Source: PALSA-1004 sp963804885 (GTDB taxonomy: Bacteria > Pseudomonadota > Gammaproteobacteria > Burkholderiales > SG8-41). Taken from it: a stretch of 64,000 nt of DNA. The position numbers and the translations under genes are program-made. The notes under the pieces were generated by a model. It saw only the letters and a list, made by a program, of their open reading frames with translations. It was not told the DNA's origin and made no database searches. The stretch is taken from assembly GCA_963804885.1 (NCBI GenBank), contig CAWDSF010000011.1, positions 62,001 through 126,000 of the forward strand. Direction: 5' to 3'. Numbering within the stretch: the stretch's first letter is position 1; the number at the start of each line of letters is the position of its first letter. Positions 9,016-18,407 of this stretch are shown piece after piece.

Positions 9016-10221
9016 CAGCGTGCCTCCCGCTCGCGGCTGCGGAACGCGTCGCGCGAACGCGACGCCGACGGCAGCGCCTCCGAGCCGGCGGCTCGGCTCG
9101 GCCGGCTTGCTCGTCGCGTCGACCGCCGGCGTGCCCGACCCGGTCGATCTGCATGAGCTTGTCGAGCGGCAGATACAAGCAGGTTGTTGCCGCCCTTCTG
9201 GTCGACCAGCACCTTGCTGCGTGTTGCTCATGATCTGCTGCATCGCATCGAGGTACAGGCGGTCGCGCGTCACGCCGCGGCGCCTTGTTGTATTCGGCGA
9301 CGATCTGGCGGAAACGCGGCTCGCGTCGCCCTCCGCGCTGTTCGATCACGCGCTGCTTGTAGCCTTCGGCTTCCTGCAGCAGGCGCGAGGCCGCGCCTGC
9401 GCGCTTTCGGCACGACGTCGTTGGCATACGCCTGGCCTTCGTTCTTCTGGCGCTCGCGATCCTGGCCCGGCCTTGACCGCGTCGTCGAACGCCGCCTGCA
9501 CCTGCTCCGGCGGCTGCGCGTTCTGCATGGTCACCTTGCTGATGCTGATGCCGGTCTCGTAGCGATCGAGGATTTCCTGCATCAGCTTTTGCGCGTCGCG
9601 TCGCGACTGCGCGCGGCCTTCGTAGAGCACGAAGTCCATGCTGCTCTTGCCGACGATCTCGCGGATCGGCGGTTTCCGCCGCCTGCAGCACGGCTGTCTT
9701 CGGGCTCGCGGTTGTTGAACAGATAATTCCTGCGGATTCTTGAGCACGTACTGGACCGCGAACTGGATGTCGATGATGTTCTCGTCGTCGGTCAGCATCA
9801 GCGATTCCTTCAGCACCTTGCTCTTGCACGTTGTTGCGGTAGCCGATTTCGACCGTGCGCACCTGCGAGCAGGTTGACGATCTCCGCCGATCTCGATCGG
9901 ATACGGCAGATGCCAGTGCGGTCCCGGCAGCGTCGTCTTCGACGAACTTGCCGAAGCGCAGCACCATGCCACGCTGGCTGGCGTCGACGATGTAGAAGCC
10001 GCTCGCCAGCCAGACCAGAAAGACGAGCCCGATCAGGATGCCGGCGCCGCCGCCGAACTGCGCGAAGCGCGCGGCCCGCCCGGCGTGCGTTGTCGCCGCC
10101 GCCTTGCGCCCGAACAGACGAGCCGAGTTTTCGGTTGAAGTTGCGCCACAACTCGTCGAGATCGGGCGGCCCCAAGAATTCTTGCTGCCGCGCCGCCCCA
10201 TTGCGGGTCATTGAGCGACAT
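9015..10221 (-). CDS. hflK: HflK, prohibitin/SPFH-family regulator of FtsH protease, frame broken
   Basis: HflK is the partner of HflC in the periplasmically exposed FtsH-regulating cage. The start MSLNDPQWG at 10221 is typical, and the Gly-rich N-terminus with PPDLDELWRNFNRKL follows after a frame shift. A transmembrane helix (AGILIGLVFLVWLASGFYIVD) precedes the SPFH domain (ASQRGMVLRFGKFVED, LTDDENIIDIQFAVQYVLKN). The helical part has SMDFVLYEGRAQ, YETGISISKVTMQNAQPPEQVQAAFDDAVKA and, later, DQKGGNNLL. Single extra bases explain the breaks at the N-terminus, for example CTCGGCT for CTCGCT in the stretch encoding KLARLFG. Spacing to hflX (about 95 bases) and the overlap with hflC support an hfq-hflX-hflK-hflC operon. 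Confidence 0.85.
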
Positions 10222-10316
10222 CAGCACGAAGCCCGCGCAGGCGGCGCCAGCGCCCGGCAGATAGCCGCGCGCGGAATCGACTGCCAATGAGCGTACTCAT
10301 GATTGTTTGATCCGTG

Positions 10317-11445
10317 TCATGCCGCCGCGGGGCGCGCCGCCGTATGACGGTTTGCCGCGGCAGCGTGTTCTTCGAGCGCTGCCCGCACCAGATCGAGTCC
10401 CAAGCCCGGTCCGGCGCTCATCCAGACGCGGGCGATTTTACCATATTCATCCCGCTCGACCCGCGGCTCGCCGCCGGTCAAATCGATCTTGTTGAAGACG
10501 AGTATCTGCGGAATGTGAGCGGCGCCGATTTCGGCGAGCACTGCGTTGACCGCCGCGATCTGCGCGTCGCGCGTCGGTGCTGGCTGCATCGACCACGTGC
10601 AGCAGCAGATCGGCCTGGATAGTTTCTTCGAGCGTGGCGCGAAAGGCCGCCACCAGCGTGTGCGGCAGCTGGCGAATGAAGCCGACCGTGTCGGACAGCA
10701 CGAGCGCGCCGCCGGAGGGCAGAAATACGCGCCGCGTCGTCGTATCGAGCGTCGCGAACAGCTGGTCGGCGGCGTACGCATGCGCGCGCGTCAGACGCAT
10801 TGAAGAACGTGCTCTTGCCCGCGTTGGTGTAGCCCACCAGCGACACCGACAACACGTTCGCGCGCTGGCGCGCGCGGCGCTGCACCTGCGCGCTGCTTCG
10901 CATGCGCGCGAGCTTGTCCTTCAGGAGTTTCACGCGCTTGCCGAGCAGCCGGCGGTCGGTTTCGAGCTGCGTCTCGCCCGGCCCGCGCAGACCGATACCG
11001 CCCTTCTGCCGTTCCAGGTGGGTCCAGCCGCGCACGAGCCGCGTCGCGAGATGTTCGAGCTGCGCGAGCTCGACCTGCAGCTTGCCTTCGTGGCTGCGCG
11101 CGCGCTGCGCGAAGATGTCGAGGATCAGGCTCACACGGTCGATGACGCGGCAACCGAGCTGCTTTTCGAGGTTGCGCTCCTGCGCGGGCGACAAGCTCAT
11201 GATTGAAGATGACCAGCCCCGCCCCGGTTTGCGCAACGCAGTGCGGCGATTTCGTCGACCTTGCCGGTGCCGGCGAAGAAGGCCGAGTCCGGACGCGCGC
11301 GCTTGCCGCGCAAAATGCCGGCGACGCCGATGCGCGCGCTCAATGCGAGTTGCGTGAGCTCGTCGGTCGATTCGGCGTAATCCGTATCGCCGAAATCGAG
11401 ACTGACGAGCACCGCCTGGGAGTCGCTCCCGGGACGTTCAAACAT
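10317..11445 (-). CDS. hflX: GTPase HflX, frame broken
   Basis: HflX is a ribosome-associated GTPase that splits stalled or stress-arrested 70S ribosomes. The N-terminal domain begins MFERPGSDSQAVLVSLDFG and continues with ELTQLALSARIGVAG and SPAQERNLEKQLGCRVIDR. The linker GGIGLRGPGETQLETDRR is diagnostic. The G domain shows VSLVGYTNAGKST (G1), LVLSDTVGFIRQLPHTLV (G3) and ILVFNKIDL (G4). Corrected length is about 375 residues, normal for Betaproteobacteria. Four extra-base sites were reconstructed: near 11230, 11205, 10800 and 10578. The start overlaps the 3' end of hfq by 8 bases, as is usual for this pair. Confidence 0.9.
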
Positions 11446-11707
11446 TCAAAGGATGAGGAACGAAGGTCAGCTGTCGGCCGAATGGTCGATCGCCAGAGTT
11501 GACCGCGCGCGCCGGCACGACGGTCGAGATTGCGTGTTTGTAAACCATCTGCGTGACAGTGTTCTTCAGCAGCACGACATATTGGTCGAATGACTCGATC
11601 TGGCCCTGCAGCTTGATGCCGTTGACAAGGTAGATGGAGACCGGAACGTGCTCTTTACGCAGTGCGTTAAGAAACGGGTCTTGTAGCAGCTGCCCTTTCG
11701 TGCTCAT
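11438..11707 (-). CDS. hfq: RNA chaperone Hfq
   Basis: This 89-residue Sm-like protein forms the hexameric RNA chaperone that matches small RNAs to mRNAs. The start MSTKGQLLQDPFLNALRKEH is canonical. The Sm1 motif contains VYLVNGIKLQGQIESFDQ-type residues (here SIYLVNGIKLQGQIESFD), and Sm2 is the YKHAIST segment near residue 57. The C-terminal tail after VVPARAVNSGDRP is short, as in many Betaproteobacteria, though the last ten or so residues (FVPHPLNV) are unusual and could reflect a shifted frame at the very end, next to the damaged hflX. It is preceded by der and overlaps hflX. Confidence 0.95.
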   Translation of the reverse strand: MSTKGQLLQDPFLNALRKEHVPVSIYLVNGIKLQGQIESFDQYVVLLKNTVTQMVYKHAISTVVPARAVNSGDRPFGRQLTFVPHPLNV

Positions 11708-11782
11708 TGTGGCCCCATCGTTTTTAGTATTGATAACAGCACTCTACTGCATTTCACCGGGGAGCGCCATAGGACGCGACGC

Positions 11783-13126
11783 TCACCGCTTGCCGCGCCG
11801 TTTGTCATACGGATTAACCCCTTGCCGGAACTCTATTTTCAGCGGCGTGCCCAGGAGTTCGAACGCGTCGCGGAAGAAATGTTCGAGGTAGCGCCGGTAG
11901 CTGTCCGATACGCGGTTGAGCCCCGTGCCGTGGATGATGATGCGCGGCGGATTACTGCCGCCCTGATGGGCATAGCGCATTTTGGGCCGGAATATGCCGC
12001 CGCGCGGCGGCGCCTGGCGCGCGATCGCAGCTTCGAGCGCGCGCGTGAGCTTGGGCGTCGGCAGCTTGATCATGGCCGCGCGGTAGGCGCGCTCGACCGC
12101 ATCGAGCAATGATTTAATGCCGGTTCCGGCCAGCGCCGATATGTAATGCACCGGCGCAAAATCGATAAAATTCAACGTGCGCTCCAGCGAATGCTTGGCG
12201 CTTTCGCGCTGCTCGGGGCGCAGACCGTCCCATTTGTTGACGGCGACCACCAGCGCGCGGCCCGCTTCCACGATGTATCCCGCGATATGCGCATCCTGGT
12301 CGACGATCTGATCGCGCGCATCGAGCACCAGGATCACGACGTTGGCATCCTCGATGGCCTGCAGCGTCTTTACGACCGAAAACTTTTCGATCGCGTCGGT
12401 GACGTTCGCGCGCCGCCGCACGCCCGCGGTGTCGATCAGCGTGTAGCGCTGCCCTGCCCGCTCGAAATCGATATAGATGCTGTCGCGCGTGGTGCCTGGC
12501 TGATCGAACACGATCACGCGCTCTTCTCCGAGCAGGGAATTGACCAGCGTGGATTTGCCGACATTCGGACGGCCGACGATCGCGATGCGCGGCCGGGTTT
12601 CGGGCGCCGCATCCTCGTCGACTTCTTCGCGCTCGGGGAAGTCGGCGGTGATCAATTCGGCGAGATCCCCCACGCCTTCGCCGTGCGCAGCGGAGATCGC
12701 GAGCGGCTCGCCCAGCGCGAGCTCGTGGAATTCAGCGTTGACCGTCGCCGGCTGCATGCCTTCGGCCTTGTTGACGACGAGCCAGATCTTGCGGCCGGTG
12801 CGGCGCAGTTGCTCCGCGATCGCGCGATCCTGCGTGGTCACGCCCTGGCGTCCATCGACCAGCAACACGACTGCGTCGGCCTCGTCGATGGCCAGCAGCG
12901 TCTGCTGCGCCATGACCTGCATGACGCCCTCGTGCGATACCGGCTCGAGCCCGCCCGTGTCCACGACGATGTATGACTTGTAGCCGACGCGTCCGCGCCC
13001 GTAATGCCGGTCGCGCGTCAAGCCGGGAATATCGGCGACGATCGCATCGCGGCTGCGCGTGAGCCGGTTGAAAAGCGTCGACTTGCCGACGTTCGGACGG
13101 CCGACGATAACGAGGGTTGGAATCAC
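11783..13126 (-). CDS. der: Ribosome biogenesis GTPase Der (EngA)
   Basis: Der is the tandem-G-domain GTPase needed for 50S subunit maturation. Both domains are complete: GRPNVGKSTLFNRLT, DIPGLTRDR and VNKAEG in the first, then a second GRPNVGKSTLVNSLLGEE, DTAGVRRR and VNKWD. A KH-like C-terminal domain ends LKIEFRQGVNPYDKRRGKR. I chose GTG 13126, giving MIPTLVIVGRPNVGKST, because family members begin a few residues before the first P-loop. The frame is open upstream to a GTG at 13198 that overlaps the bamB stop, which would add 24 residues not typical of the family. The frame is intact. Confidence 0.95.
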   Translation of the reverse strand: MIPTLVIVGRPNVGKSTLFNRLTRSRDAIVADIPGLTRDRHYGRGRVGYKSYIVVDTGGLEPVSHEGVMQVMAQQTLLAIDEADAVVLLVDGRQGVTTQDRAIAEQLRRTGRKIWLVVNKAEGMQPATVNAEFHELALGEPLAISAAHGEGVGDLAELITADFPEREEVDEDAAPETRPRIAIVGRPNVGKSTLVNSLLGEERVIVFDQPGTTRDSIYIDFERAGQRYTLIDTAGVRRRANVTDAIEKFSVVKTLQAIEDANVVILVLDARDQIVDQDAHIAGYIVEAGRALVVAVNKWDGLRPEQRESAKHSLERTLNFIDFAPVHYISALAGTGIKSLLDAVERAYRAAMIKLPTPKLTRALEAAIARQAPPRGGIFRPKMRYAHQGGSNPPRIIIHGTGLNRVSDSYRRYLEHFFRDAFELLGTPLKIEFRQGVNPYDKRRGKR

Positions 13127-13194
13127 TGTGCGGCTCGCGAAATAAAGATCGGTACTGCCAACGGCGGCGCGCCTGACTGCTGTCATTGCGGCGC

Positions 13195-14357
13195 TCACTG
13201 AATGGCGATCGCGAATACCCCGCCCTTGACCGTCTGCACGAGTATCCCGTCATTGAGCAGCTGCGGCTGCGCCACGACGGCGCTGCCATCGGTGGGGATG
13301 CGCGCGACGAACGATCCGTCATCGCGCGAAACGAAATGCACGTAGCCCTGGAAGTCGCCGACGGCTATGTATCGGCCGACAACCACCGGCCCGCTCACGT
13401 ACCGGCCGTAGAGTTTGTCCTGCTTCCACAAGCTCGCCCCGCCGGTGAGCTCGAACGCAATAAGTGCGCTCTTGTCGTCGGCGATGTAGAGATTTTCGCG
13501 ATCGTTGGCGAGCCCGGCGATGCTCGAGACGTCACGGCTCCAGTTCGGCGAGCCTTTGATCAGGTCGAAGCATGCCGCGCGGCCCTGGAATGCCACCGCG
13601 CAAACCTGCCGCCCATCGGTGACCGGCAGGCTCGATACGTCGGCGACGCGTTCGAGCTCGGTCGCGCCTTTCGGCAGCGCCACCGTAGCCTCCCAGCCGA
13701 CGTTGCCGCTGTCGACTGACAGCGCCACGAGCCGCCCGCCCGGGAAACCGGCGAATACGCCGCCGCGATGGAGCAGCACGCTCACCGCAGTGCGCACGGT
13801 CAACGGCGGCAGCGCGCGCTGATAAAGCCATTTGCGCGCGCCGGTCGCGGCATCGAGGCCGAAGATGCGGCCATCACCGGTGCGCGCCACGACGATGTTT
13901 TGCGCAATCTGCGGTGCGCTCAGCACTTCGCTGGTGAGCTGGCGCTGTCCACAATTGCTTGCCGCTGTTGTCGAGTGCGATAACTTCACCCTTCGAGCTG
14001 CCCACCAGCACGAGCGTTGCCGTCGCTGCCGACGCCGCCCGACAGCGGAATTTTGGCGTCGATGCGGCCAAGCACTTTGCCGGTGGCGGCATCAAGGCGC
14101 AGGATCTGCCCGGACGCGCCCGCGACGTAAACCACCGAGCCGACAATGGCGGGGCTGAATACATACCGCGCGCTCGCGCCGACGCCTGCCTGCCACACAA
14201 TTTTCGGCGTGGCGGTGGGCTTGAACACGACAAGTTCCGCCGGCTTTTGCACCGGCCCGCTGCCGAACCATTTATCGATGACGTCGCCGGGCGCCGCGCA
14301 CGCTGCCGCCAGCAGCAGCGCGCCGAGCGCAGCGAGCGTGCGTACGCGATGGGTCAT
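13195..14357 (-). CDS. bamB: Outer membrane protein assembly factor BamB, two frame breaks
   Basis: BamB is the beta-propeller lipoprotein of the BAM complex that inserts beta-barrels in the outer membrane. The N-terminus MTHRVRTLAALGALLLAAAC carries a lipobox (LAAAC, Cys20). Propeller blades follow with PQQ-like repeats: YVAGASGQILRLDAATGKVLG, GSSKGEVIALDNSGKQLW, RTGDGRIFGLDAATGARKW and AVGDFQGYVHFVSRDDG. Frame breaks near 14017 and 13945 are each repaired by removing one base (GGCGTCGGCA to GGCGTGGCA; GCGCCAG to GCGCAG). The start overlaps the end of the yfgM-like gene by four bases, in the usual hisS-yfgM-bamB-der order. Confidence 0.9.
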
Positions 14358-14992
14358 CGCGCCGCGCCGAGCGCGTCGAGCTTGACCTGGATCAGCGCAC
14401 GGTAACCGCTCTTGCTTTCGCTTTTGTCCAATGCCGTCTGATAGGCGGCGCGGGCCTCCTGAGGCTTGCCTTGCGCGACGAGGATGTCGCCTTTTAAATC
14501 GGCATACAGCGCAGCGAAGGTTTCGACGTGCTGAGTCTCGGCGAGCTTCAGCGCTTCGTCATATTTCTTTTCGTCGAGCAGCACCGCCCCCAGGCGCAGG
14601 CGCGCGATGTCCCGCGTTTCGGCGTCGCGCGCGTTGTCGACGACCCATTGCAGCTGCGTTTTCGCGCCGGCGGAATTGCCGCTGTCGAACGCTGCCTTGG
14701 CCGCGGCGAGTGCGGCGAATGCCGCATAACCCGTGCGCTTGTAGCGATCGGTGATGACCGCGGCGATGTCCTGGACCTTCTTCGGATCGTTGGCGCCGGC
14801 CGCGCCCTGCAACTGCGTATACAACTCGCCGGCCTCGACGCCCTGCCGGGTCTGGTAATAGCTCCAGCCGCGCATTCCGGCTACCGTCAGCACCGCCGCC
14901 GTCGCGAGGAGTATCACGAGATTGCCGTATTGCTTCCACCACGCCTTGATTTCGTCTATCTGTTCCTGCTCTTCCAGATCGTATACGGCCAT
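14354..14992 (-). CDS. YfgM-family tetratricopeptide membrane protein
   Basis: This is a 212-residue protein with an N-terminal cytoplasmic patch (MAVYDLEEQEQIDEIKAWW), a single transmembrane helix (NLVILLATAAVLTVAGMRG near 25-43) and a C-terminal TPR-like domain rich in Ala and paired helices. This layout matches YfgM, an ancillary SecYEG-associated protein that hands exported proteins to periplasmic chaperones. The ATG at 14992 was chosen; it lies two bases after the hisS stop, while an upstream in-frame TTG would overlap hisS. It sits between hisS and bamB as in most Proteobacteria. The specific role in this organism is inferred from the family. Confidence 0.88.
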   Translation of the reverse strand: MAVYDLEEQEQIDEIKAWWKQYGNLVILLATAAVLTVAGMRGWSYYQTRQGVEAGELYTQLQGAAGANDPKKVQDIAAVITDRYKRTGYAAFAALAAAKAAFDSGNSAGAKTQLQWVVDNARDAETRDIARLRLGAVLLDEKKYDEALKLAETQHVETFAALYADLKGDILVAQGKPQEARAAYQTALDKSESKSGYRALIQVKLDALGAAR

Positions 14993-14994
14993 CG

Positions 14995-16272
14995 TCAACC
15001 TCTTTTGCTGTCCATCGTGTTTACCATCATCGCCGCCGCTTCCACTACCGTGCAGCGCGTCTGCTCCGCGGTCTCGCGCAGCGCCTTCACGCTCACCTGT
15101 TGGGCGGCGATTTCATCGGCGCCGATGATAACCGCGTAACGCGCGCCGCTGCCGTCGGCTTTCTTCATCTGCGATTTGAATCCGGCGCCGCTGCAGTCGA
15201 GCACCACCGCCAGGCCGCGATCGCGCATCGTCTCGGCCGCCTGCATCGCATACTGCGCGGCGCCATTGCCGTGATGCGCAATATAGGCATCGGGGGCGCG
15301 GCGGGCGTGGATTTTACTCTCTTCGAGCAGCAGCAGCGTACGTTCCACGCCGATGCCGAATCCGCAGCCCGGCGCCGGTTTGCCGCCGAGCTGCTCGAAC
15401 AAGCCATCGTAGCGGCCGCCCGAGCAGATTGCGCTCTGCGCGCCCAGCCGGTCGCTCACCCATTCAAAGACCGTCAGGTTGTAGTAATCGAGCCCGCGCA
15501 CGAGCCGTGGATTGACGGTAAATGGGATGCCAGCCGCGCGCAGTCCCGCCTGCACCGCCTCGAAATTGGCGCGCGATTCGGCGCCCAGCGTGTCGAGCAG
15601 GCGCGGCGCCGCGTTTACCAGTGCCTGCATTTGCGGGTTCTTGCTGTCCAGTATGCGCAGCGGGTTCGTGTGCAGGCGGCGCTTCGCGTCGTCGTCGAGC
15701 ACTTCCGGATGCGACTCGAAATATTTGATCAGCTGTTCGCGAAACGCGCGCCGCTCCTCCGCGCTGCCGATCGTGTTGATCTGCAGCTGCACGCCGTCCA
15801 GACCCAGCGCCTGCCACACGCGGCGCGCCATCACCAAGAGCTCGATGTCGACCTCGGCGCCGGCGAGTCCCAGCACTTCCGCGCCGAACGTGTGGTATTG
15901 GCGATAGCGCCCTTTCTGCGGGCGCTCGTGGCGGAATAGAGGCCCGCTGTACCACAGGCGTTGCGGCCCGTTATAGAGCAGGTTGTGCTCGATCGCCGCG
16001 CGCACCGCCGGCGCCGTGCCCTCGGGCCGCAGCGACAGCTGGTCGCCGTTCATCGCGTCGGTGAACGAGTACATTTCCTTTTCGACGATGTCGGTGACCT
16101 CGCCGACGCCGCGCACGAATAGCTCGGTGCGCTCCACGATGGGCGTGCGGATATTGCGGTATCCGTAGCGCCGGAACACCTCGCGCACGGTATCTTCGAA
16201 AAATTCCCACAGCGGCGACTCGTCCGGCAGGACGTCGTTCATCCCGCGGATGGCCTGGATTTTGTTCGACAT
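14995..16272 (-). CDS. hisS: Histidyl-tRNA synthetase
   Basis: This 425-residue class II aminoacyl-tRNA synthetase charges tRNA-His. The start MSNKIQAIRGMNDVLPDES is canonical. Class II motif 1 lies around RRYGYRNIRTPIVERTELF, motif 2 contains RYRQYHTFGAEVLG, and motif 3 contains GFGIGVERTLLLLEE. The histidine-A signature LVRGLDYYNLTVFEW is near residue 260, and a C-terminal anticodon-binding domain follows. Length is normal and the frame is clean. The gene lies 17 bases downstream of ispG and two bases upstream of the yfgM-like gene. Confidence 0.97.
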   Translation of the reverse strand: MSNKIQAIRGMNDVLPDESPLWEFFEDTVREVFRRYGYRNIRTPIVERTELFVRGVGEVTDIVEKEMYSFTDAMNGDQLSLRPEGTAPAVRAAIEHNLLYNGPQRLWYSGPLFRHERPQKGRYRQYHTFGAEVLGLAGAEVDIELLVMARRVWQALGLDGVQLQINTIGSAEERRAFREQLIKYFESHPEVLDDDAKRRLHTNPLRILDSKNPQMQALVNAAPRLLDTLGAESRANFEAVQAGLRAAGIPFTVNPRLVRGLDYYNLTVFEWVSDRLGAQSAICSGGRYDGLFEQLGGKPAPGCGFGIGVERTLLLLEESKIHARRAPDAYIAHHGNGAAQYAMQAAETMRDRGLAVVLDCSGAGFKSQMKKADGSGARYAVIIGADEIAAQQVSVKALRETAEQTRCTVVEAAAMMVNTMDSKRG

Positions 16273-16289
16273 GGATCTGGAGTTCGGGA

Positions 16290-17549
16290 TTAGTGCGCGC
16301 TGACAGCCGGACGGGTGGTTGCGCCGTCTGCCGGCGCATAGTGCTCGTGCACGTAGCGCTCTACCAGCGCCTGGAATTCCGCGGCGATGTTGTCGCCTTT
16401 CAAGGTCACCGCCTTGGCGCCGTCGATGTACACCGGCGCGACCGGGTTCTCCCCGGATCCGGGCAGGCTGATGCCGATGTTGGCGTGCTTGCTTTCGCCG
16501 GGCCCATTGACGACGCAGCCCATGACTGCCACGTGCATGTTTTCGACGCCCGGGTAATGGCCGCGCCAGAGCGGCATCTGCGCACGCAGATACGTCTGAA
16601 TGTTGTCCGCGAGCTCCTGGAAGAACGTGCTCGTCGTGCGTCCGCAGCCCGGGCAGGCGATGACGAGCGGCGTGAACGAGCGCAAGCCCATCGTCTGCAG
16701 CATTTCCTGCGCGACGACGACTTCCCGCGTGCGGTCGCCGCGCGGCTCGGGCGTCAGCGAGACGCGTATCGTGTCGCCGATGCCTTCCTGGAGGAGCACG
16801 CTCATCGCGGCGGTCGACGCCACGATGCCCTTCGAACCCATGCCCGCTTCGGTGAGGCCAAGATGCAGCGGGTAGTCGCAACGCGCGGCGATGTCGCGAT
16901 ACACCGCGATTAAGTCCTGCACGCCGCTTACCTTGCACGACAGGATGATGCAATCGCCCGCAAGTCCCAGGCTTTCAGCTTGTCGGGCGCTGTCGAGCGC
17001 CGACGCGACGAGCGCCTGGCGCGTCACGACCGCCGCTTCCTGCGGATCCGCGCTGCGCGCGTTGTCGTCCATCATGCGCGCAATCAGCTCGGCGTCGAGG
17101 CTGCCCCAGTTGACGCCGATGCGCACCGGCTTCGCATACTTGCACGCGAACTCGATCATCGTCGCGAACTGCTCGTCGCGTTTGGAGCCGCGGCCGACGT
17201 TGCCGGGATTGATGCGCAGCTTGGCGAGCGCTTCGGCGCACGCCGGGTGCTGCGTGAGCAGGCGGTGCCCGTTGAAATGAAAGTCGCCGACCAGCGGGAC
17301 GTCGACACCCTTGGCCGCCAGCCGGTCGCGGATATGCGGCACCGCGGCCGCCGCTTCGGCACTGTTCACGGTGATGCGCACGAGCTCCGAGCCCGCGCGC
17401 GCGAGCGCCGCGACCTGCGCGACGGTCGCGTCGATGTCCGCGGTATCGGTGTTGGTCATCGATTGCACGACGATAGGCGCGCCGCCGCCGACTGCGACGC
17501 CGCCGACCACCACGCGGCGCGTGTGCCGCCGCTGCAGGACTCCGTACAT
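16290..17549 (-). CDS. ispG: 4-hydroxy-3-methylbut-2-en-1-yl diphosphate synthase (flavodoxin)
   Basis: IspG is the [4Fe-4S] enzyme converting MEcPP to HMBPP in the MEP isoprenoid pathway. The N-terminal TIM-barrel begins TRRVVVGGVAVGGGAPIVVQ with SMTNTDTADIDATVAQ, followed by RITVNSAEAAAAVPHIRDRL. Cluster cysteines are in the C-terminal domain: ACPGCGRTTSTFFQELAD and VMGCVVNGPGESKHANIG. At 419 residues it is the usual proteobacterial form. It is packed between rodZ (6-base gap) and hisS in one leftward operon. Confidence 0.96.
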   Translation of the reverse strand: MYGVLQRRHTRRVVVGGVAVGGGAPIVVQSMTNTDTADIDATVAQVAALARAGSELVRITVNSAEAAAAVPHIRDRLAAKGVDVPLVGDFHFNGHRLLTQHPACAEALAKLRINPGNVGRGSKRDEQFATMIEFACKYAKPVRIGVNWGSLDAELIARMMDDNARSADPQEAAVVTRQALVASALDSARQAESLGLAGDCIILSCKVSGVQDLIAVYRDIAARCDYPLHLGLTEAGMGSKGIVASTAAMSVLLQEGIGDTIRVSLTPEPRGDRTREVVVAQEMLQTMGLRSFTPLVIACPGCGRTTSTFFQELADNIQTYLRAQMPLWRGHYPGVENMHVAVMGCVVNGPGESKHANIGISLPGSGENPVAPVYIDGAKAVTLKGDNIAAEFQALVERYVHEHYAPADGATTRPAVSAH

Positions 17550-17555
17550 AGCCGC

Positions 17556-18407
17556 TTATTCCAGCGTCAGCCGCGCGACATTGACCTTGGTGTGAGGGCC
17601 AAGGTTGACCGGCTGTTCGTTGTGGGTGACCTCTACGCCGTTCGCATTCCCGACAATCAATTGCAGCGGCGGCAACCCGCTTACCGTCTGTTCGGTGCCC
17701 GGCGCATTGATTTTCGAAAATATTTTGCGTCCGCTGCGATCGCGTATCTCGACCCACGATTCGCGCGCGAAACGCAGGCGCACAATTTGCTCGCCGGGCC
17801 GCGCTGCCGCGCCGGTCGCCGGCGCACTCGTGGCGGCAGATGCTTCAACCGGCGCTGCCGAGGATGCCGGAGCATCGCCCAAAACCGTTGACGGCAGAAC
17901 GCCCGGCGGTGGTGTTGCGGTGGTCGACGTATCGGCGGCCACTTGCGGCGGCGATTCGACCTGGCCCGTCTTGATCCCGGATTCCGACGTGTCCAAGTAA
18001 TAAAACTCGTACACCGCGAGCGGGATCAACGCCACCGCCGCGAGGATTGCATACTTGTACCAGTTCACCCGGCGCGCGATCGGATAGGGAATTTCCGCCG
18101 AAGGACCGAGCGCGCCGCGCGACAGCGCCGCCGCCGGTGGCTCGCGGTCTGCGCCCTCCAGCAATCCCGCGGGATCGAGCTTGACCAAACGCGCGTAGTT
18201 GCGGATAAATCCGCGCACGAATACCGGGCTTGGCAGCCGCCGGTGGTCGCCTGCCTCCAGCGCTTCGACTTGCCACGGCGACAGTTTTAGGTGCTGGGCG
18301 ATCTCGGTAATGCTCAGGCCGCGGTTCGCCCGCGCGGCCGCGAGCTGCTCGCCTGCCGGTAGCGCTTGCGGCAGCTCCGACTCGGCCGAGAATTCCGCAG
18401 TGCTCAT
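17556..18407 (-). CDS. rodZ: RodZ-like helix-turn-helix cell-shape protein
   Basis: This 283-residue bitopic protein has an N-terminal cytoplasmic helix-turn-helix domain (LAAARANRGLSITEIAQHL ... WQVEALEAGDHRRLPSPVFV), one transmembrane helix near residues 117-136 (YKYAILAAVALIPLAVYEFY), a Pro/Ala/Thr-rich periplasmic linker, and a C-terminal DUF4115 beta domain (VRLRFARESWVEIRDRSG, INAPGTEQTVSGLPPLQLIV). RodZ links MreB filaments to the elongation machinery. The ATG at 18407 overlaps the pilF stop by four bases. The position between pilF/pilW and ispG is standard for Betaproteobacteria. Confidence 0.9.
   Translation of the reverse strand: MSTAEFSAESELPQALPAGEQLAAARANRGLSITEIAQHLKLSPWQVEALEAGDHRRLPSPVFVRGFIRNYARLVKLDPAGLLEGADREPPAAALSRGALGPSAEIPYPIARRVNWYKYAILAAVALIPLAVYEFYYLDTSESGIKTGQVESPPQVAADTSTTATPPPGVLPSTVLGDAPASSAAPVEASAATSAPATGAAARPGEQIVRLRFARESWVEIRDRSGRKIFSKINAPGTEQTVSGLPPLQLIVGNANGVEVTHNEQPVNLGPHTKVNVARLTLE

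Noticed and set aside
2613..10221. Reading rnr, purA, hisZ, hflC and hflK as pseudogenes from genome reduction
   Set aside because: The breaks are almost only +1 insertions, no in-frame deletions or large losses occur, core motifs are intact, and the genes are normally essential or highly conserved.
5248..11445. Programmed ribosomal frameshifting as an explanation for the breaks
   Set aside because: There is no common slippery motif or following structure, and many breaks per gene would be required.
13127..13198. A 24-residue N-terminal extension of Der starting at GTG 13198
   Set aside because: Family members start just before the first P-loop and the extension has no conserved character; kept only as an alternative start.
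16273..16953. Extending hisS upstream to an open start near 16953 within ispG
   Set aside because: The extension lies in another frame of ispG, and MSNKIQAIRGMNDVLP at 16272 is the canonical HisS start.
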